Source of the DNA: Ascoidea rubescens DSM 1968
Taxonomy: Eukaryota; Ascomycota; Saccharomycetes; Ascoideales; Ascoideaceae
Direction of reading: 5' to 3'
Assembly (NCBI RefSeq): GCF_001661345.1
Contig: NW_017962913.1
Span: forward strand, 1,183,428-1,247,427
Length of the DNA stretch: 64,000 bases
Positions within the stretch are counted from its first letter, which is position 1. Each line of letters starts with the position of its first letter. The position numbers and the translations under genes were made by a program. Under the pieces are notes generated by a model. The model made no database searches. It saw only the letters and a program-made list of their open reading frames with translations, and was not told the origin of the DNA. Shown here in pieces: positions 42,767-55,767 of the stretch.

Positions 42767-43634
42767 AAATGTTCTATAGATATGACTATTAATGTTATTA
42801 TTTTTATTAAGATCAGTTTGTTTTTTTTTTGTTTTTTTTTTCTGAAAATTTGTATAAAAAAATTTATAAAATTACAAAATTTATAAAATTAAACTTTGTT
42901 ATTGTTGATGTCAAAAAAAAAAATAATAATAAAAACAATAAACAAAACCCCTGTTGCTTATGTTATAACAAGAAAAAGAAATTACTACTATTTAGTTTAT
43001 TTTACCTTATTTTAGTTTATTTTAGTTTATATGATTTTATTTTTCCAGATATTTTTAGTGTTCTGAATTTTTCCTTTTTCGTTTTTTTTTTGTTGTGTTT
43101 TAATTTTAAAATTTCTTTTTTGTGTTTATGTTTTTATTATTATTATCATTATTATTTTTATTTATTTTTATTTTTATTTTTATTTTTTAGTTGCTCTTCG
43201 ATTGAATTCGAATAGATTTTTCAGTTCTATTTATTGATAATTGACAAGTATTGTTTTTTGATAATATCAGTTGTCGATGATTTGAATATATAATTACATT
43301 TTATAGTAAATGAATATTGTCAAGTTTGAAAAAAAAAGTATCTATCTATAGTTTAACCAATAAAAAAAAGGATAAAAAAAAATAAAATTAAAACTTGAAC
43401 TAAAAAAGAAGTCAAAGCGATTAAAAAAAAGAAAAGAGGAAAAGAAAGGAAAGAAAAAGAAAAAAAAAGGCACTTTAAATAAGTCCGAGAGTGTTTAGTT
43501 GTTGTTTTGTTTTTGTTGTTAGTAGTAAGATTTTTTATAATATAAATATGAGAGTAGAGATAAAATATGCAACAAAGAATTAATAAATGAGAATTGAGAA
43601 TTAAACAAAAAAAAAGAAATATAGAAAAGGTGTT
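42767..43634. other. Convergent T/A-rich spacer
   Basis: 868 bp between the 3' ends of CBK1 and LEU5. Long T and A homopolymer runs and TTATT/TTTATTT repeats (about 43120-43190) produce a low-complexity frame of Phe/Leu/Lys that I do not regard as a gene. No RNA gene recognised. Confidence 0.55.
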
Positions 43635-44828
43635 TTAAAGACCAAAAAACATTTTACACTTTTCATATACTAAGAAAGAACAGGCAACCATGGGAGTTAC
43701 TTTTAGATAACCAATGGATAAACCGACATAGAAGCCTTTTATACCAGATCCGTGCCATATTAATTTAGCAGTTTGCTTTATGGTCATGAACTCACCATTT
43801 GAAGTAGTTATGGCACCTACTTGCATTCTTCTTCTGATAACTTCTAGAGGATAAGCAGCGGTTTGAGAAGCCAAACCAGCCAACCCACCTGCTAACAATT
43901 GAGCCCAACTTTTCAAGGGTTTCTTTTCATAATGGGGATAGATTAGTTTTTCTTCTTCGATTTTGTTTTCTATATTCTTCATGACGGGATTTTGAACAGT
44001 ATAAGGAGCAAAAAGATGGGATCTAAAGATGTCATGGCATAAATCATAAGTCCAGAAAGACACACCAGCGTAGGGAATCATACCAAGAATAGTTGGGGTA
44101 AAACCTCTGTAAAAATTTGACAAGCAAGCCAATTGATTTGGTAAAATGACATTGAATAATTTTAAAAAGGGATTGTGAGATGTGGCTAGAGGAGGGTGTT
44201 CTTTTAGGATTAGTTTTACTGTTGAAATTAATCTGTGGTTATTTTTGAAGCCGATCTGATTTAATTGATTTATGGGGTCGATTTGATTTTGAGAAGGATT
44301 GTAATGAATTTTTTTTGTTTCAAAGGCCAAACGGACTCTTAATAAATCCAAAGGATAAGTAGCAAAAACACTTATCATTCCACTTAGAGAGCCACTTAGT
44401 AATCTTCTAATGTTTGTTTCGTAGTTATCATTTGGAATAAGGATATTTCTAATTTGTTCGTAAAAAACCCATTTAATGGCAGCATAGGGAAAGATTCTTA
44501 ATAAAGTGGCAGAATGGCCCTGAAAGAAGCCTATGAGGCCATCGTTAAAGTAGATTTTATTTGAAGCTTTAAATAAACCGAAAAAAGAGCCAGAAAACTG
44601 TTTATATTCAGGGTTTGCAGTCTGGAATAAAATTTTGACACGATCTAAAGGAGCTATAATGGTTTTGGCACAGGAACCAGATATTCCACCAGCTATAGCA
44701 GTTTTATAGACATACTCTAGCGAATTTTTGTCTTTTATTTTGTTTGTCTTACTGAGTTTAGTCTTTATTATATCATTTTGGGTTAAATTTGAGGGATTAA
44801 CTGGTGTTGAAGGTATTAGGTCAGACAT
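43635..44828 (-). CDS. LEU5: Mitochondrial carrier Leu5 (coenzyme A transport)
   Basis: 397 residues (S. cerevisiae Leu5 is 357). An inner-membrane SLC25 carrier needed for CoA accumulation in the matrix; loss in S. cerevisiae causes leucine auxotrophy. Three carrier repeats each carry a PxD/ExxR signature: APLDRVKILFQT, YPLDLLRVRLAFET and YPLEVIRRRMQVG. Leu5/SLC25A42-type stretches include GGISGSCAKTIIAPLDR, RGFTPTILGMIPYAGVSFWT and YLKVTPMVACSFLVYEKCK. An Asn/Gln-rich insertion sits in repeat two. The upstream region has a purine-rich leader and a Leu3-type site about 0.49 kb away. Confidence 0.92.
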   Translation of the reverse strand: MSDLIPSTPVNPSNLTQNDIIKTKLSKTNKIKDKNSLEYVYKTAIAGGISGSCAKTIIAPLDRVKILFQTANPEYKQFSGSFFGLFKASNKIYFNDGLIGFFQGHSATLLRIFPYAAIKWVFYEQIRNILIPNDNYETNIRRLLSGSLSGMISVFATYPLDLLRVRLAFETKKIHYNPSQNQIDPINQLNQIGFKNNHRLISTVKLILKEHPPLATSHNPFLKLFNVILPNQLACLSNFYRGFTPTILGMIPYAGVSFWTYDLCHDIFRSHLFAPYTVQNPVMKNIENKIEEEKLIYPHYEKKPLKSWAQLLAGGLAGLASQTAAYPLEVIRRRMQVGAITTSNGEFMTIKQTAKLIWHGSGIKGFYVGLSIGYLKVTPMVACSFLVYEKCKMFFGL

Positions 44829-45437
44829 GGAAAGTTGGTAGGAAAACGTTGGGCAATATGAGAGAATATTTCTTTTTATTTATAACATTTAGAGAGAAGA
44901 GGAAGCAAAAAAAAAGAAAAGAAGAGAAGAAAAAAGTCTGCAAAACAAAACAAGAAGAAAAAAGAAGAAAGAAGAAAGAAAAAGAGCAGGTTTTTGATAG
45001 TAATCTGATTATATCTTCAGTCTCTGAAAGCCCTTCACAGCTATCAGTGTCTTTCCTCTGATCTTCTCAGTGCTGCTCCAAAACGCTCGCAGATGAGCAA
45101 CCCAGAAATTTGCACATGATCTGATTCGGCCCTCGCCCGCGTCGTGTTTTTGTCCTGTTTTTCTCCCGCTCAGGAGCGCGCCTCCGCCGCTTTGAAGGAG
45201 CCGTCGTGAGCTGGCCAATCAGTGCGCGCAGTTTGGTCAGGAGGTCATTGCTCGCCCGCTCACCGCCCCACTGTGGTTGGACAGCTGCCCCGCGGATATC
45301 TGCAGATAAACACCCGGACCCGGAACCGTGGCCGCAGCACGGCGGACGACAGTATGAGCGGTGTTTTGCCTCAGGGAACGGTCTGCGGTTCGAGTCGTGA
45401 GCAGAGACTTTAGAAATTCAGCTATTCAAATTCAGAT
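44829..45437. other. Spacer: LEU5 promoter (GC-rich distal part) and SYN8 3' region
   Basis: 609 bp. The LEU5-proximal 170 bp are purine-rich (AGAAG/AAAGA runs). Bases 45061-45410 are markedly GC-rich for this genome and carry a CCGG-AC-CCGG site, CGG triplets and CCAAT (GGCCAATCAG, about 45215). I looked for a structural RNA (RNase P, SRP, tRNA) and found no convincing match. Confidence 0.55.
45314..45323. promoter_or_regulatory. Leu3-type site CCGGACCCGG upstream of LEU5
   Basis: Matches the Leu3 consensus CCGGNNCCGG exactly (CCGG-AC-CCGG), 486 bp upstream of the LEU5 ATG. Leu3 is the zinc-cluster regulator of branched-chain amino-acid genes. Leu5 function supports leucine synthesis, so the site makes sense. 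A chance match within a GC-rich patch is the alternative. Confidence 0.5.
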
Positions 45438-46433
45438 TCAGAATATGAGCAAGAGAAGAAGAAGCACAATAATGAGCATCAAGATCAAGACCCACTGGCC
45501 ATTTTCCTTGAGCTTCCTGGAAAAGCGTCTAAGGTTGTTTCGTGCCTTACTGAGTCTTCGTTGCGAGTTGTCCATGAGGCTCTCCACGTCGTTCAAGATC
45601 ACCAACTGCGAGTCCAATTCGTCGTTGATTGTCAAACCAAGCTCTCGTTGTCTTCTCACAGACTCTGCTAAAGAGTCCAATCTGTCATCCTGAACCGTTA
45701 GCAATTGTTGCTGTTGTGCAAAGAGTTGGTGGTTGGCGATGCTGCCGAAACCTTCAGAGCTGGTTGAACTGTCTAGGCTGGCGGTGCTTGAGGAGTCTGT
45801 GAATAGTTCATTGTCATTGTTATTATAATTGTCATTATCGCCACTATTACGGTTATCATTAGTGCCACTAGTACTGGTATCAATGTTTCTGCTGTAATTA
45901 TCCTTATAGATGCCCTTTGCTGGTGAGTCTTTATATGGCTGATTAAATGTTACTGGATCATCTTCAATCAAATTGTCTTTGAATCGAACGCTTTTCTTTT
46001 TCAGTATATTTTGAACGATTGGCAATTCCTTTTTATCAAAAAGGTAATCATTTAAATTTATAAGTGAATCCAAATTTTCCAAATTATTATTATTACTATT
46101 ATTACTATTATTATTATCACTAGTTTGTTTGATTAATGTTTTTATTATTAAATTGTAATCAAATACTTTTGCATAAAACTCTTCTTTTAATTGATTTAAA
46201 TTTTGATAATTACTATTGTTATTACTACTGCTGTTAACATTTGTATATGATATAATTAGATTATTTTCAAATGTTCTTAAATTTATTAATATCTTATTCA
46301 ATATCGATATCAAGTCATTATTATCGTTTAGTGACGGACTGATATTCAATTTTTTAATATTATTTCTTTCTTCGATTATGATATTACATTCTTCAATTAA
46401 TAGCGTTATTTGTGATAGTTGTAGATTAGTCAT
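45438..46433 (-). CDS. SYN8: Endosomal SNARE Syn8
   Basis: 331 residues from ATG 46431-46433 (MTNLQLSQITLLIEECNII); S. cerevisiae Syn8 is 255. A Qc-type SNARE of the endosomal system. Matches to the family: the N-terminal helix ending in IEERNNI, the middle SVRFKDNLIEDD and PYKDSP, then LFAQQQQLLTVQDDRLDSL. The SNARE motif includes LAESVRRQRELGLTINDELD and the central zero-layer Gln. The C-terminal anchor WVLILMLIIVLLLLLLIF ends the protein. The extra length is an Asn/Ser/Asp-rich linker. Confidence 0.92.
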   Translation of the reverse strand: MTNLQLSQITLLIEECNIIIEERNNIKKLNISPSLNDNNDLISILNKILINLRTFENNLIISYTNVNSSSNNNSNYQNLNQLKEEFYAKVFDYNLIIKTLIKQTSDNNNSNNSNNNNLENLDSLINLNDYLFDKKELPIVQNILKKKSVRFKDNLIEDDPVTFNQPYKDSPAKGIYKDNYSRNIDTSTSGTNDNRNSGDNDNYNNNDNELFTDSSSTASLDSSTSSEGFGSIANHQLFAQQQQLLTVQDDRLDSLAESVRRQRELGLTINDELDSQLVILNDVESLMDNSQRRLSKARNNLRRFSRKLKENGQWVLILMLIIVLLLLLLIF

Positions 46434-49400
46434 TATAAGCAAATGTGAACGCAAATGTATATGTGTATTATCAATGATACTCTGGGAATTATCTATACGT
46501 TATTGATTAACATTGAATGGCTACTATCTTATTACTTGATAAGTAGTTATCCTTTTGATGCTGTCTAAAAAGATTAGAAAAAGGAGAGTTGCCAAATTTA
46601 GATCCAAAACCCACCTTCAACTGCCAACTTTGCAGCTTCTTCCACTAAAACGGAAAAACAAGCACGCGCACCAAATCCGTCATAAAGGTTTCTCTTCCAA
46701 TCACATGATTACTGTCACATGACTGTTTGTCTCGCGTGACTGATGTGGTTGCACGTGTATATATGGTCACATGCCTTTATGGGTTCAATTCCCAACATGA
46801 ATTCAGAGTATTGAGTTTGTATTAGAATGATGCTGTTAATGAAATACTTGGTAGTGTAGTTTCAATTTCAATTGCATGTTTAGCAAGTGGTTCAATTACC
46901 ATGTCCATCGCTATTTTAATTCTTATTTCATTACTTTTTAATGATTTTGTTTTCATTGCGAGTAGTCATCGCTATTCACAATCCTCATTACGGTCATTTA
47001 TTATTCCTCAACATCAGCAAATACCAAGTACATTTTATACTATTCGTAAAGTATTTACTATCTAGTATTGGTATTAAACAAAAAAAGAAATCTATACGAT
47101 TCTTTGTCTTTTTGGGTGATAATTTATACCCATTACTATTGTGCTATTTTGCCCTTGCATTTATAACCACTTGATGAAAATTTACAAAATTGAAATGTAA
47201 TTGGAATTCAACTAAAATGCAAGGAAATGGTGATTTCATCTTTAAATTTATATAAATTATTTTACATGTGTCTTAGATTTAATTTAATTTGAAAAAACCG
47301 ATTATAGAAAACTACAGAAAATTAGAGAAAATTAGAGAAAATCAAATAAAATCAAATCAAATAAAATAAAATTAAAGAAAATCAAAGAAAATCACATTCA
47401 TTTCTCTTATAAACGAAAAATGAAAACAGTTATTTATTTCTATCCATTTATACGCTAAAGGAATTTATGCTTTAAAAGTGCTATTAAGTGTTATTGTATA
47501 TCAGATATAATGGATATCTTTTATTACTAATAACTTTCCAAATCCATTTTTTTTTAGTCAGTCCAAAAGTTTTCACATTTCACAAAATCAGCTTACCTTC
47601 GCTAAATATCACATATACATTGTATGAAAAAAAATAAAAGTAAAAATAATAAAAATGGTAGGCAATTTACAATGGTAGTTTAGTTTATTTTTTAGAGAAT
47701 TTTGTGTTAGATTACTTTTGAGTGTACTATGATGATAATTGATTGAAATAATTGATTGAAATAATTGATTGATCATACCCTTTGATTCATATTTCCTCTA
47801 CTTAACTAAAATATATGGCCTTTTTTTAATTTCAAGTAGTTGTTGTCAATACAAATGTATATCTCTTGTCCCTCTGAAATTGAAACTAATTACATATATG
47901 TGTAAATAGAGGAGTTTGCGCTCTGAGTAAAAATCAGGCTGATAAGTAACCGCCCTTAGATTAATGTGAGCAAAATGAATAACAGATTTCCCTACATTGA
48001 TATTGAAATCAATAAAGGTCGATACATGGGAGTTACGGAACAATACTGAGCTAAAACAATAAGTATTTGCAAAGGATTAAATATGTGTTAAAACGATTAG
48101 GAAGTTAATAAGAGTGGATTAAGTAGTTTTTCTGGATGGTTGAATTTCCATACTCACATTGAAAGAGACACTGAGATACTAAGACAGTGACCGGTATTTC
48201 TTAGTGTACATGACGCCGAACACTAAACCCTGTTGGAAGTTTCAGCATAAAGTTTTGCATAAAACAGGCAGTTGGAGCACCACAGATTTACAAATTGACG
48301 AAAAATATCAAAGGAAATGAAAAAATGCTAAAGATAAAAACAATTTGATATTAGGTAATTGATGGTGCTTGATCGTGATTAATAGTAATTAATGGTATGT
48401 AGTATTAGCCGTTCATTAGCCATATGCTGTCACTACAACAGGCGGATAAATGTAACCACATACTGTTTTATAGAGATGAAAACGTTGAATTTACACTCGA
48501 ATGAATCGCAATGATTTCAAATTGGGCAACAAAATCCAACTCTTTGACAATTGAGAGACTTGGAAGTTGTCTTAACATCAGAAACACAAAAAAAATTGCA
48601 AAACAATATAAGAAAAAAGGCGAGAACTTGTTCTGATAAAAAAACCAGGCTAACGGAACTTGTTTTGCGGTGAAATACACAACCACTCAATAATATAAAT
48701 TATTTCAAGCAAATGGTGGGCACGATAACCTGAATTGATTCTAATAGAACAGAACCGATAAGATCATAGGACGATTTGATTATAATATTGAAAATTGTCA
48801 ATTAATATTTTAACTGCATTCATCTAGAACAAACTTGACACTTTATCTGTTAGCAGCGGAAAAATGCCAACTGGTCAGCTGACTGTTTTAAAAAACCAAA
48901 ATATATTTGCACTAAATCAAAAATTGCGCATTGATATACCAGTCTCACCCCTCTAAGAGAGTAGTTTTTCAATCTGCTGTGCAATGCAAGTGCAATGCAA
49001 GTGCAGTTACACCCGTGGTGTACTCGGTTTTAAATCCTTAGCCGCTTTCCGCAGCAAGGGATTGCTTCCAAGACCAAGGGATTAAAACCTGGTGCCCACC
49101 CCGCCAAACAGGGCCCTTCAGCAAGAACAGCTGTTCTGAGGCTCAGAAGCAGCCGCGCTGGCCCCGTGGAAACCAGTCTGAGAGCACTGTTTGTACAACA
49201 CAAACAAAGTCACGGCCGATCAGCGGCAGACAGACAGTTGCATGTCAGACAATTTGGATTAAGGTTTGACTAATGCTGTACTTACATGGTACTCACATTG
49301 TGTTCAGATCCAATTAAGAGAGAGCCAAGACTGGGTGAGTATTTCTCTGATCCTGCTAAGAATCAATTAAGTCTGCATTTAAGACCTAATAGAGCAAGCA

Positions 49401-50057
49401 AACTCTAACTCTAATGGCACCGCTCCAACTGTAAAGCCTTTAAGAAAAACTACCTCTGGCAAATTCTCCTTACAAAGTGATCTTTTCGGCTTAGAACGTC
49501 AATCTTTTTGAGACTTATAGTGTTTCTTCTGTCTGTTCAAAACCGATTAAAACTGCGCTGTTTCTTCTGCCTTCTCACGATCCTTTAAAAGAATAGCTGC
49601 TCATGGACTTGTTCTGTCTTTTCTTCTTGCTTTGCTCTATTTCTCTAGCTTTTAATCATATCTCTTAACTCGCTTCCTTCCCAAGATTCTCATTTCGCAA
49701 CTTCAAAACTCCAAAACTCCAAAGCTTCAGATAAAACTTCACATTTGCACTTCACTCAATAAAATTATACCGATATATATCACAACATCCATCCTATTGT
49801 TTTAGCCCTTAATCATTTTACTAATCTGTTAACAAACTCTTGGGCTTTGAGCTAATTTTTGCTCTAATTTTACATATCACTTTGAATCCTTTTAACTCCC
49901 CAATTTTCCTCTTTTTTTTCTTTTCCTTTCTTTCCCTTTCTTTTCTCGTCATTATCTACCTATCCATTACCAACTTTCATCTCCTGTCATTAATAGCTCT
50001 TTGGTATCAAAGCATTTCTTGACTTATCTTTGATTAATCTAATTTAATTTAATAGAT
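46434..50057. other. Gene-free 3.6-kb region (SYN8 to the FCY2-like gene)
   Basis: No reading frame here resembles a known protein; the longest are 60-77 codons and look random. Landmarks: three RTCACRTG sites and a CACGTG at 46700-46773; GAAAATTAGA/AAATCAAATA A-rich repeats at about 47325-47395; an exact 11-bp direct repeat at 48980-49001 (TGCAATGCAAG twice); a GC-richer patch at about 49000-49225; and a C/T-rich leader at about 49550-50050 before the permease gene. GATAA motifs occur near 48636, 48724, 48757 and 48843 (reverse). It may be a long promoter, a replication or centromere element, or a decayed locus; the sequence alone does not decide. Confidence 0.6.
46700..46773. promoter_or_regulatory. 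Cluster of CDEI/Cbf1-like sites
   Basis: ATCACATG (46700-46707), GTCACATG (46714-46721) and GTCACATG (46766-46773) each match RTCACRTG exactly. CACGTG lies at 46752-46757. RTCACRTG is both the CDEI centromere element and the Cbf1 promoter site in budding yeasts. The cluster is 267-340 bp upstream of SYN8. Confidence 0.6.
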
Positions 50058-51602
50058 ATGCTTAATAGAAATATGTACGAAGATCTTGAGAAAATCCAGC
50101 CTATACAACCCATGTCAACAAGCTCTTACTTGGATGCTTCAGAAAGAACAGAAGCTGAACCTCGAAAAAACAGGTTTTTGACAGCAGTCGACAGAGTAAC
50201 CAGCCAATTCAAACTAGAAACTAGAGGTGTTCAAAGAGTCGAAGACGATGAAAGAACTGATACCTCCCTTTGGTCTGCTGCTTCCATGTGGGTCGCAGCC
50301 AATTTGGTTATTTCAACCTTTGCCCTTGGTGCTCTAGGTATAACTCTCTTTCAGCTCGGTTTTTATCAATGTGTAGTAGTTATCATCTTCTTCACCTTTC
50401 TAGGTGCAATTCCTTTTGCTTTTTGTTCCATTTTCGGCTCCAAATTCGGTTTGAGACAAATGATCTTATCCTCCTTCTTTGTTGGAAGCTTTGGCATGAG
50501 AATTTTTGCTGCTATCAATTGTGTCTCTGCTGTTGGTTGGGGTGCTATCAATATTATGACTGCTGCTCAATTGTTACATATCGTTAACAATGGGGCCTTG
50601 CCTCCCTGGGTTGCTTGTATCATCATTGTTCTTATCACTATCATTGTCACTTTTTTCGGTTACAGGGTTATCCATTTCTTTGAAATGTACGCCTGGATTC
50701 CCTCGTTTATTGTCTTTATCATTGTTATTGCAAGAATGGCAAGATCTGGAAACTTCACTGAAGGAGAATGGGCTACTGGTAAAACTGGTGCTGGTAACGT
50801 TCTTTCCTTTGGTGGAACTGTCTTTGGTTTCGCCGCCGGTTGGACCACTTATGCTGCTGATTATACCACATACATGTCTGTTAGAACTAACCCATACAAA
50901 ATATTCTTTGCTGTTCTTGCTGGCCTAACCTTTCCTTTAATCTTCACGATGATCTTGGGTGCTGCCTGTGCCACTGGAACCTTGATCGACGAGGATTGGG
51001 CTGAAATGTACAACAACAACTCCATCGGTGGTCTTCTTTATTCAGTCTTAGTAGTCAAATCTTTACATGGCTTTGGCCAATTCTGTTGTGTCCTATTAGC
51101 TCTATCAACAGTTTCCAACAATATTCCCTCGATGTACTCCATCGCGATGTGTCTTCAAGCCGTCTGGTCCAAATTCAGAATTGTTCCCAGAATTGCCTGG
51201 ACCATTTTTGGTAACTTCTTAACTTTGGCTATTTGTATTCCTGCCTATTATAAATTCTCTGATGTTATGCATAATTTCATGAACTGTATTGGCTACTATA
51301 CTGCCATTTATATTTCAATGTTGCTATCTGAACACTTCATCTACAGAAGAGGCTTTTCTGGTTACAATCCCGATGATTACCTTGATAAATCAAAATTGCC
51401 AATTGGTATTGCTGGTACTTCGGGCTTTATTTCAGGTGTCGTTGGTGCTGTTCTTGGAATGAACCAAACTTGGTATATGGGTGTCGTTTCTAGACAAATT
51501 GGTGATTATGGTGGTGATGTGGGTTTTGAATTGGCTTTCGGATTTTCCTTCGTTATTTTCAACATTGTACGTCCTATTGAATTGAAATATTTCGGTCGTT
51601 AA
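50058..51602 (+). CDS. FCY2: Purine-cytosine permease (Fcy2/NCS1 family)
   Basis: 514 residues (S. cerevisiae Fcy2 is 533). A plasma-membrane proton symporter for cytosine, adenine, guanine and hypoxanthine. The cytosolic N-terminus contains ETRGVQRVEDDERTDTSLWS. About 12 hydrophobic segments follow, with NCS1 signatures: SMWVAANLVISTFALGALG, NCVSAVGWGAINIMTAAQLL, GFAAGWTTYAADYTTYM and ALSTVSNNIPSMYSIAMCLQ. The end is FVIFNIVRPIELKYFGR. The best starts are ATG 50058 or ATG 50073 (MYEDLEKIQP); I kept the first. Family members such as Fcy21/Fcy22 are not excluded. It is preceded by the 3.6-kb gene-free region. Confidence 0.93.
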   Translation: MLNRNMYEDLEKIQPIQPMSTSSYLDASERTEAEPRKNRFLTAVDRVTSQFKLETRGVQRVEDDERTDTSLWSAASMWVAANLVISTFALGALGITLFQLGFYQCVVVIIFFTFLGAIPFAFCSIFGSKFGLRQMILSSFFVGSFGMRIFAAINCVSAVGWGAINIMTAAQLLHIVNNGALPPWVACIIIVLITIIVTFFGYRVIHFFEMYAWIPSFIVFIIVIARMARSGNFTEGEWATGKTGAGNVLSFGGTVFGFAAGWTTYAADYTTYMSVRTNPYKIFFAVLAGLTFPLIFTMILGAACATGTLIDEDWAEMYNNNSIGGLLYSVLVVKSLHGFGQFCCVLLALSTVSNNIPSMYSIAMCLQAVWSKFRIVPRIAWTIFGNFLTLAICIPAYYKFSDVMHNFMNCIGYYTAIYISMLLSEHFIYRRGFSGYNPDDYLDKSKLPIGIAGTSGFISGVVGAVLGMNQTWYMGVVSRQIGDYGGDVGFELAFGFSFVIFNIVRPIELKYFGR

Positions 51603-52855
51603 CCAAAAAAAAAAACATAATCAAAAAAATATCATAAAATAACCAAAACTCGAAAATCACTTTAATCAAAAACAATCAATTTGAAAAATAAACTTGAAAA
51701 ATAAATTTAAAAAATAAATGAAAAAAAAAATAAAAAATAAAAATAAAAAAAATTAGAAAAGTTAGATAATAAGAAAATGAAATTAATTCAGACATTAAAT
51801 AAATTTCTTTTACACTAATAACTAATTATACCAGAAAAAAAATATTAAATTTTTTATTTCAATTATCTATTCAATCGTTTAATCTTAGTTCATATATAGT
51901 GAGTCCATCTAATATGTAAATGTTTTGTTAGCTACCTTCTCATTTCATTATTTTTTTTGTTTATTATGTTTATTATGTTTATTATGTGTTTTTTTTTATT
52001 TTTACATTTTTGCTTTGATGGTCCAGAATAGTCTTTCAGTTCACTTTTTTCTTGTTTGGTTTTTATGTTTTACAATTGTTTCTTATATTCTTTTTACTTC
52101 TTATTGGTTTATCTACTTCTGTTGTATTTTTATAGCTGCTTTGTTATTCGTCACTCTATTTCTCTTAATACATATATATATATATATATATGTGTAGTTT
52201 GCTTTATAAATATTATAAAACAAATTATATTACTAATGTTTTTCAAATATTCTCAAACAATTATCTTCTGAAACAAAACAAAACAAAAAAATATATTCTA
52301 CGCTATTTTCATTCCCAATAAGGTTTATATTATATGAAAAAGGGAGGTTCAAGTTTTTTCAGGTTTTTTTTTACTTTTACATTTGTTTTATAGTTTTTTT
52401 TATGCTTTTTGTTATTTTTTTATTTGACTTTTGCATTTTATTTTACCTATAGCCTATTAGATCCTGTTCAAATGCTAAAAACCTACTACATTTATTCAGT
52501 GCTTTAAACCAAATTAATTCGTAGACCAAAATAATAAAACATACAATTTATTATATATAGATGAAGAAAAAAAGAAAAAAGATACATCATTTTTAACCAA
52601 TCATAGAAATAAATCAAAAAAAATTATAAAAATAAATTGCTCATAGGAAATAAAATTTAATATACACCAAAACTGATAAATATAAAACATAAATATAAGT
52701 CACAAAGAATAAAAAAAGTAACGAAAGTACTTGAAAAATGGAAAGAGAAGACAAATAAGAACTAGCAAAAATGAGATGCTCAAAAAAAAAATTAAAAAAT
52801 AGAAAAACACTATTCATATTTGAATCTTAAGATTATAACAATTATAATATAATAA

Positions 52856-52894
<39 letters not shown>

Positions 52895-52968
52895 ATTTTG
52901 AAAACATTGAAACCATTGAATACACATTTTGCTGAATGCCATTAAATATAACTTGATTTTTTGTTTTT
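51603..52968. other. Convergent AT-rich spacer with microsatellites
   Basis: 1,366 bp between the 3' ends of the permease and the coiled-coil gene. It holds poly-A tracts with AAATAAA (51690-51760), an AT dinucleotide run (about 52170-52191) and a (TAAA)n run (about 52855-52894). An 11-mer TTTTATGTTTT (52061-52071) matches the S. cerevisiae ARS core pattern, but such matches are expected by chance here. The 90-codon frame at 51925-52197 is Phe/Leu/Ile-rich low complexity and rejected. Confidence 0.5.
52855..52894. repeat. (TAAA)n microsatellite
   Basis: About ten tandem AAAT/TAAA units in the convergent spacer; non-coding. Confidence 0.85.

Positions 52969-55767
<2,799 letters not shown>

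Noticed and set aside
42829-43215. 128-codon plus-strand frame after CBK1
   Set aside because: Low-complexity Phe/Leu/Lys/Tyr sequence from T-rich 3' flanking DNA.
45387-45397. Near-perfect Pol III B box GGTTCGAGTCG
   Set aside because: No cloverleaf and no downstream T-run; kept only as part of the GC-rich island observation.
46783-46795. Possible tRNA T-arm (GGTTCAATTCC)
   Set aside because: No A box, anticodon stem or acceptor pairing can be built around it, and there is no T-run terminator.
48231-48840. TGTTGGAAG start resembling the end of a yeast LTR
   Set aside because: No matching second copy, target duplication, priming site or coding remnant could be found; treated as unassigned sequence.
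52061-52071. TTTTATGTTTT matching the S. cerevisiae ARS core
   Set aside because: An 11-mer of A/T-rich degenerate pattern is expected often by chance in this spacer; no supporting elements.
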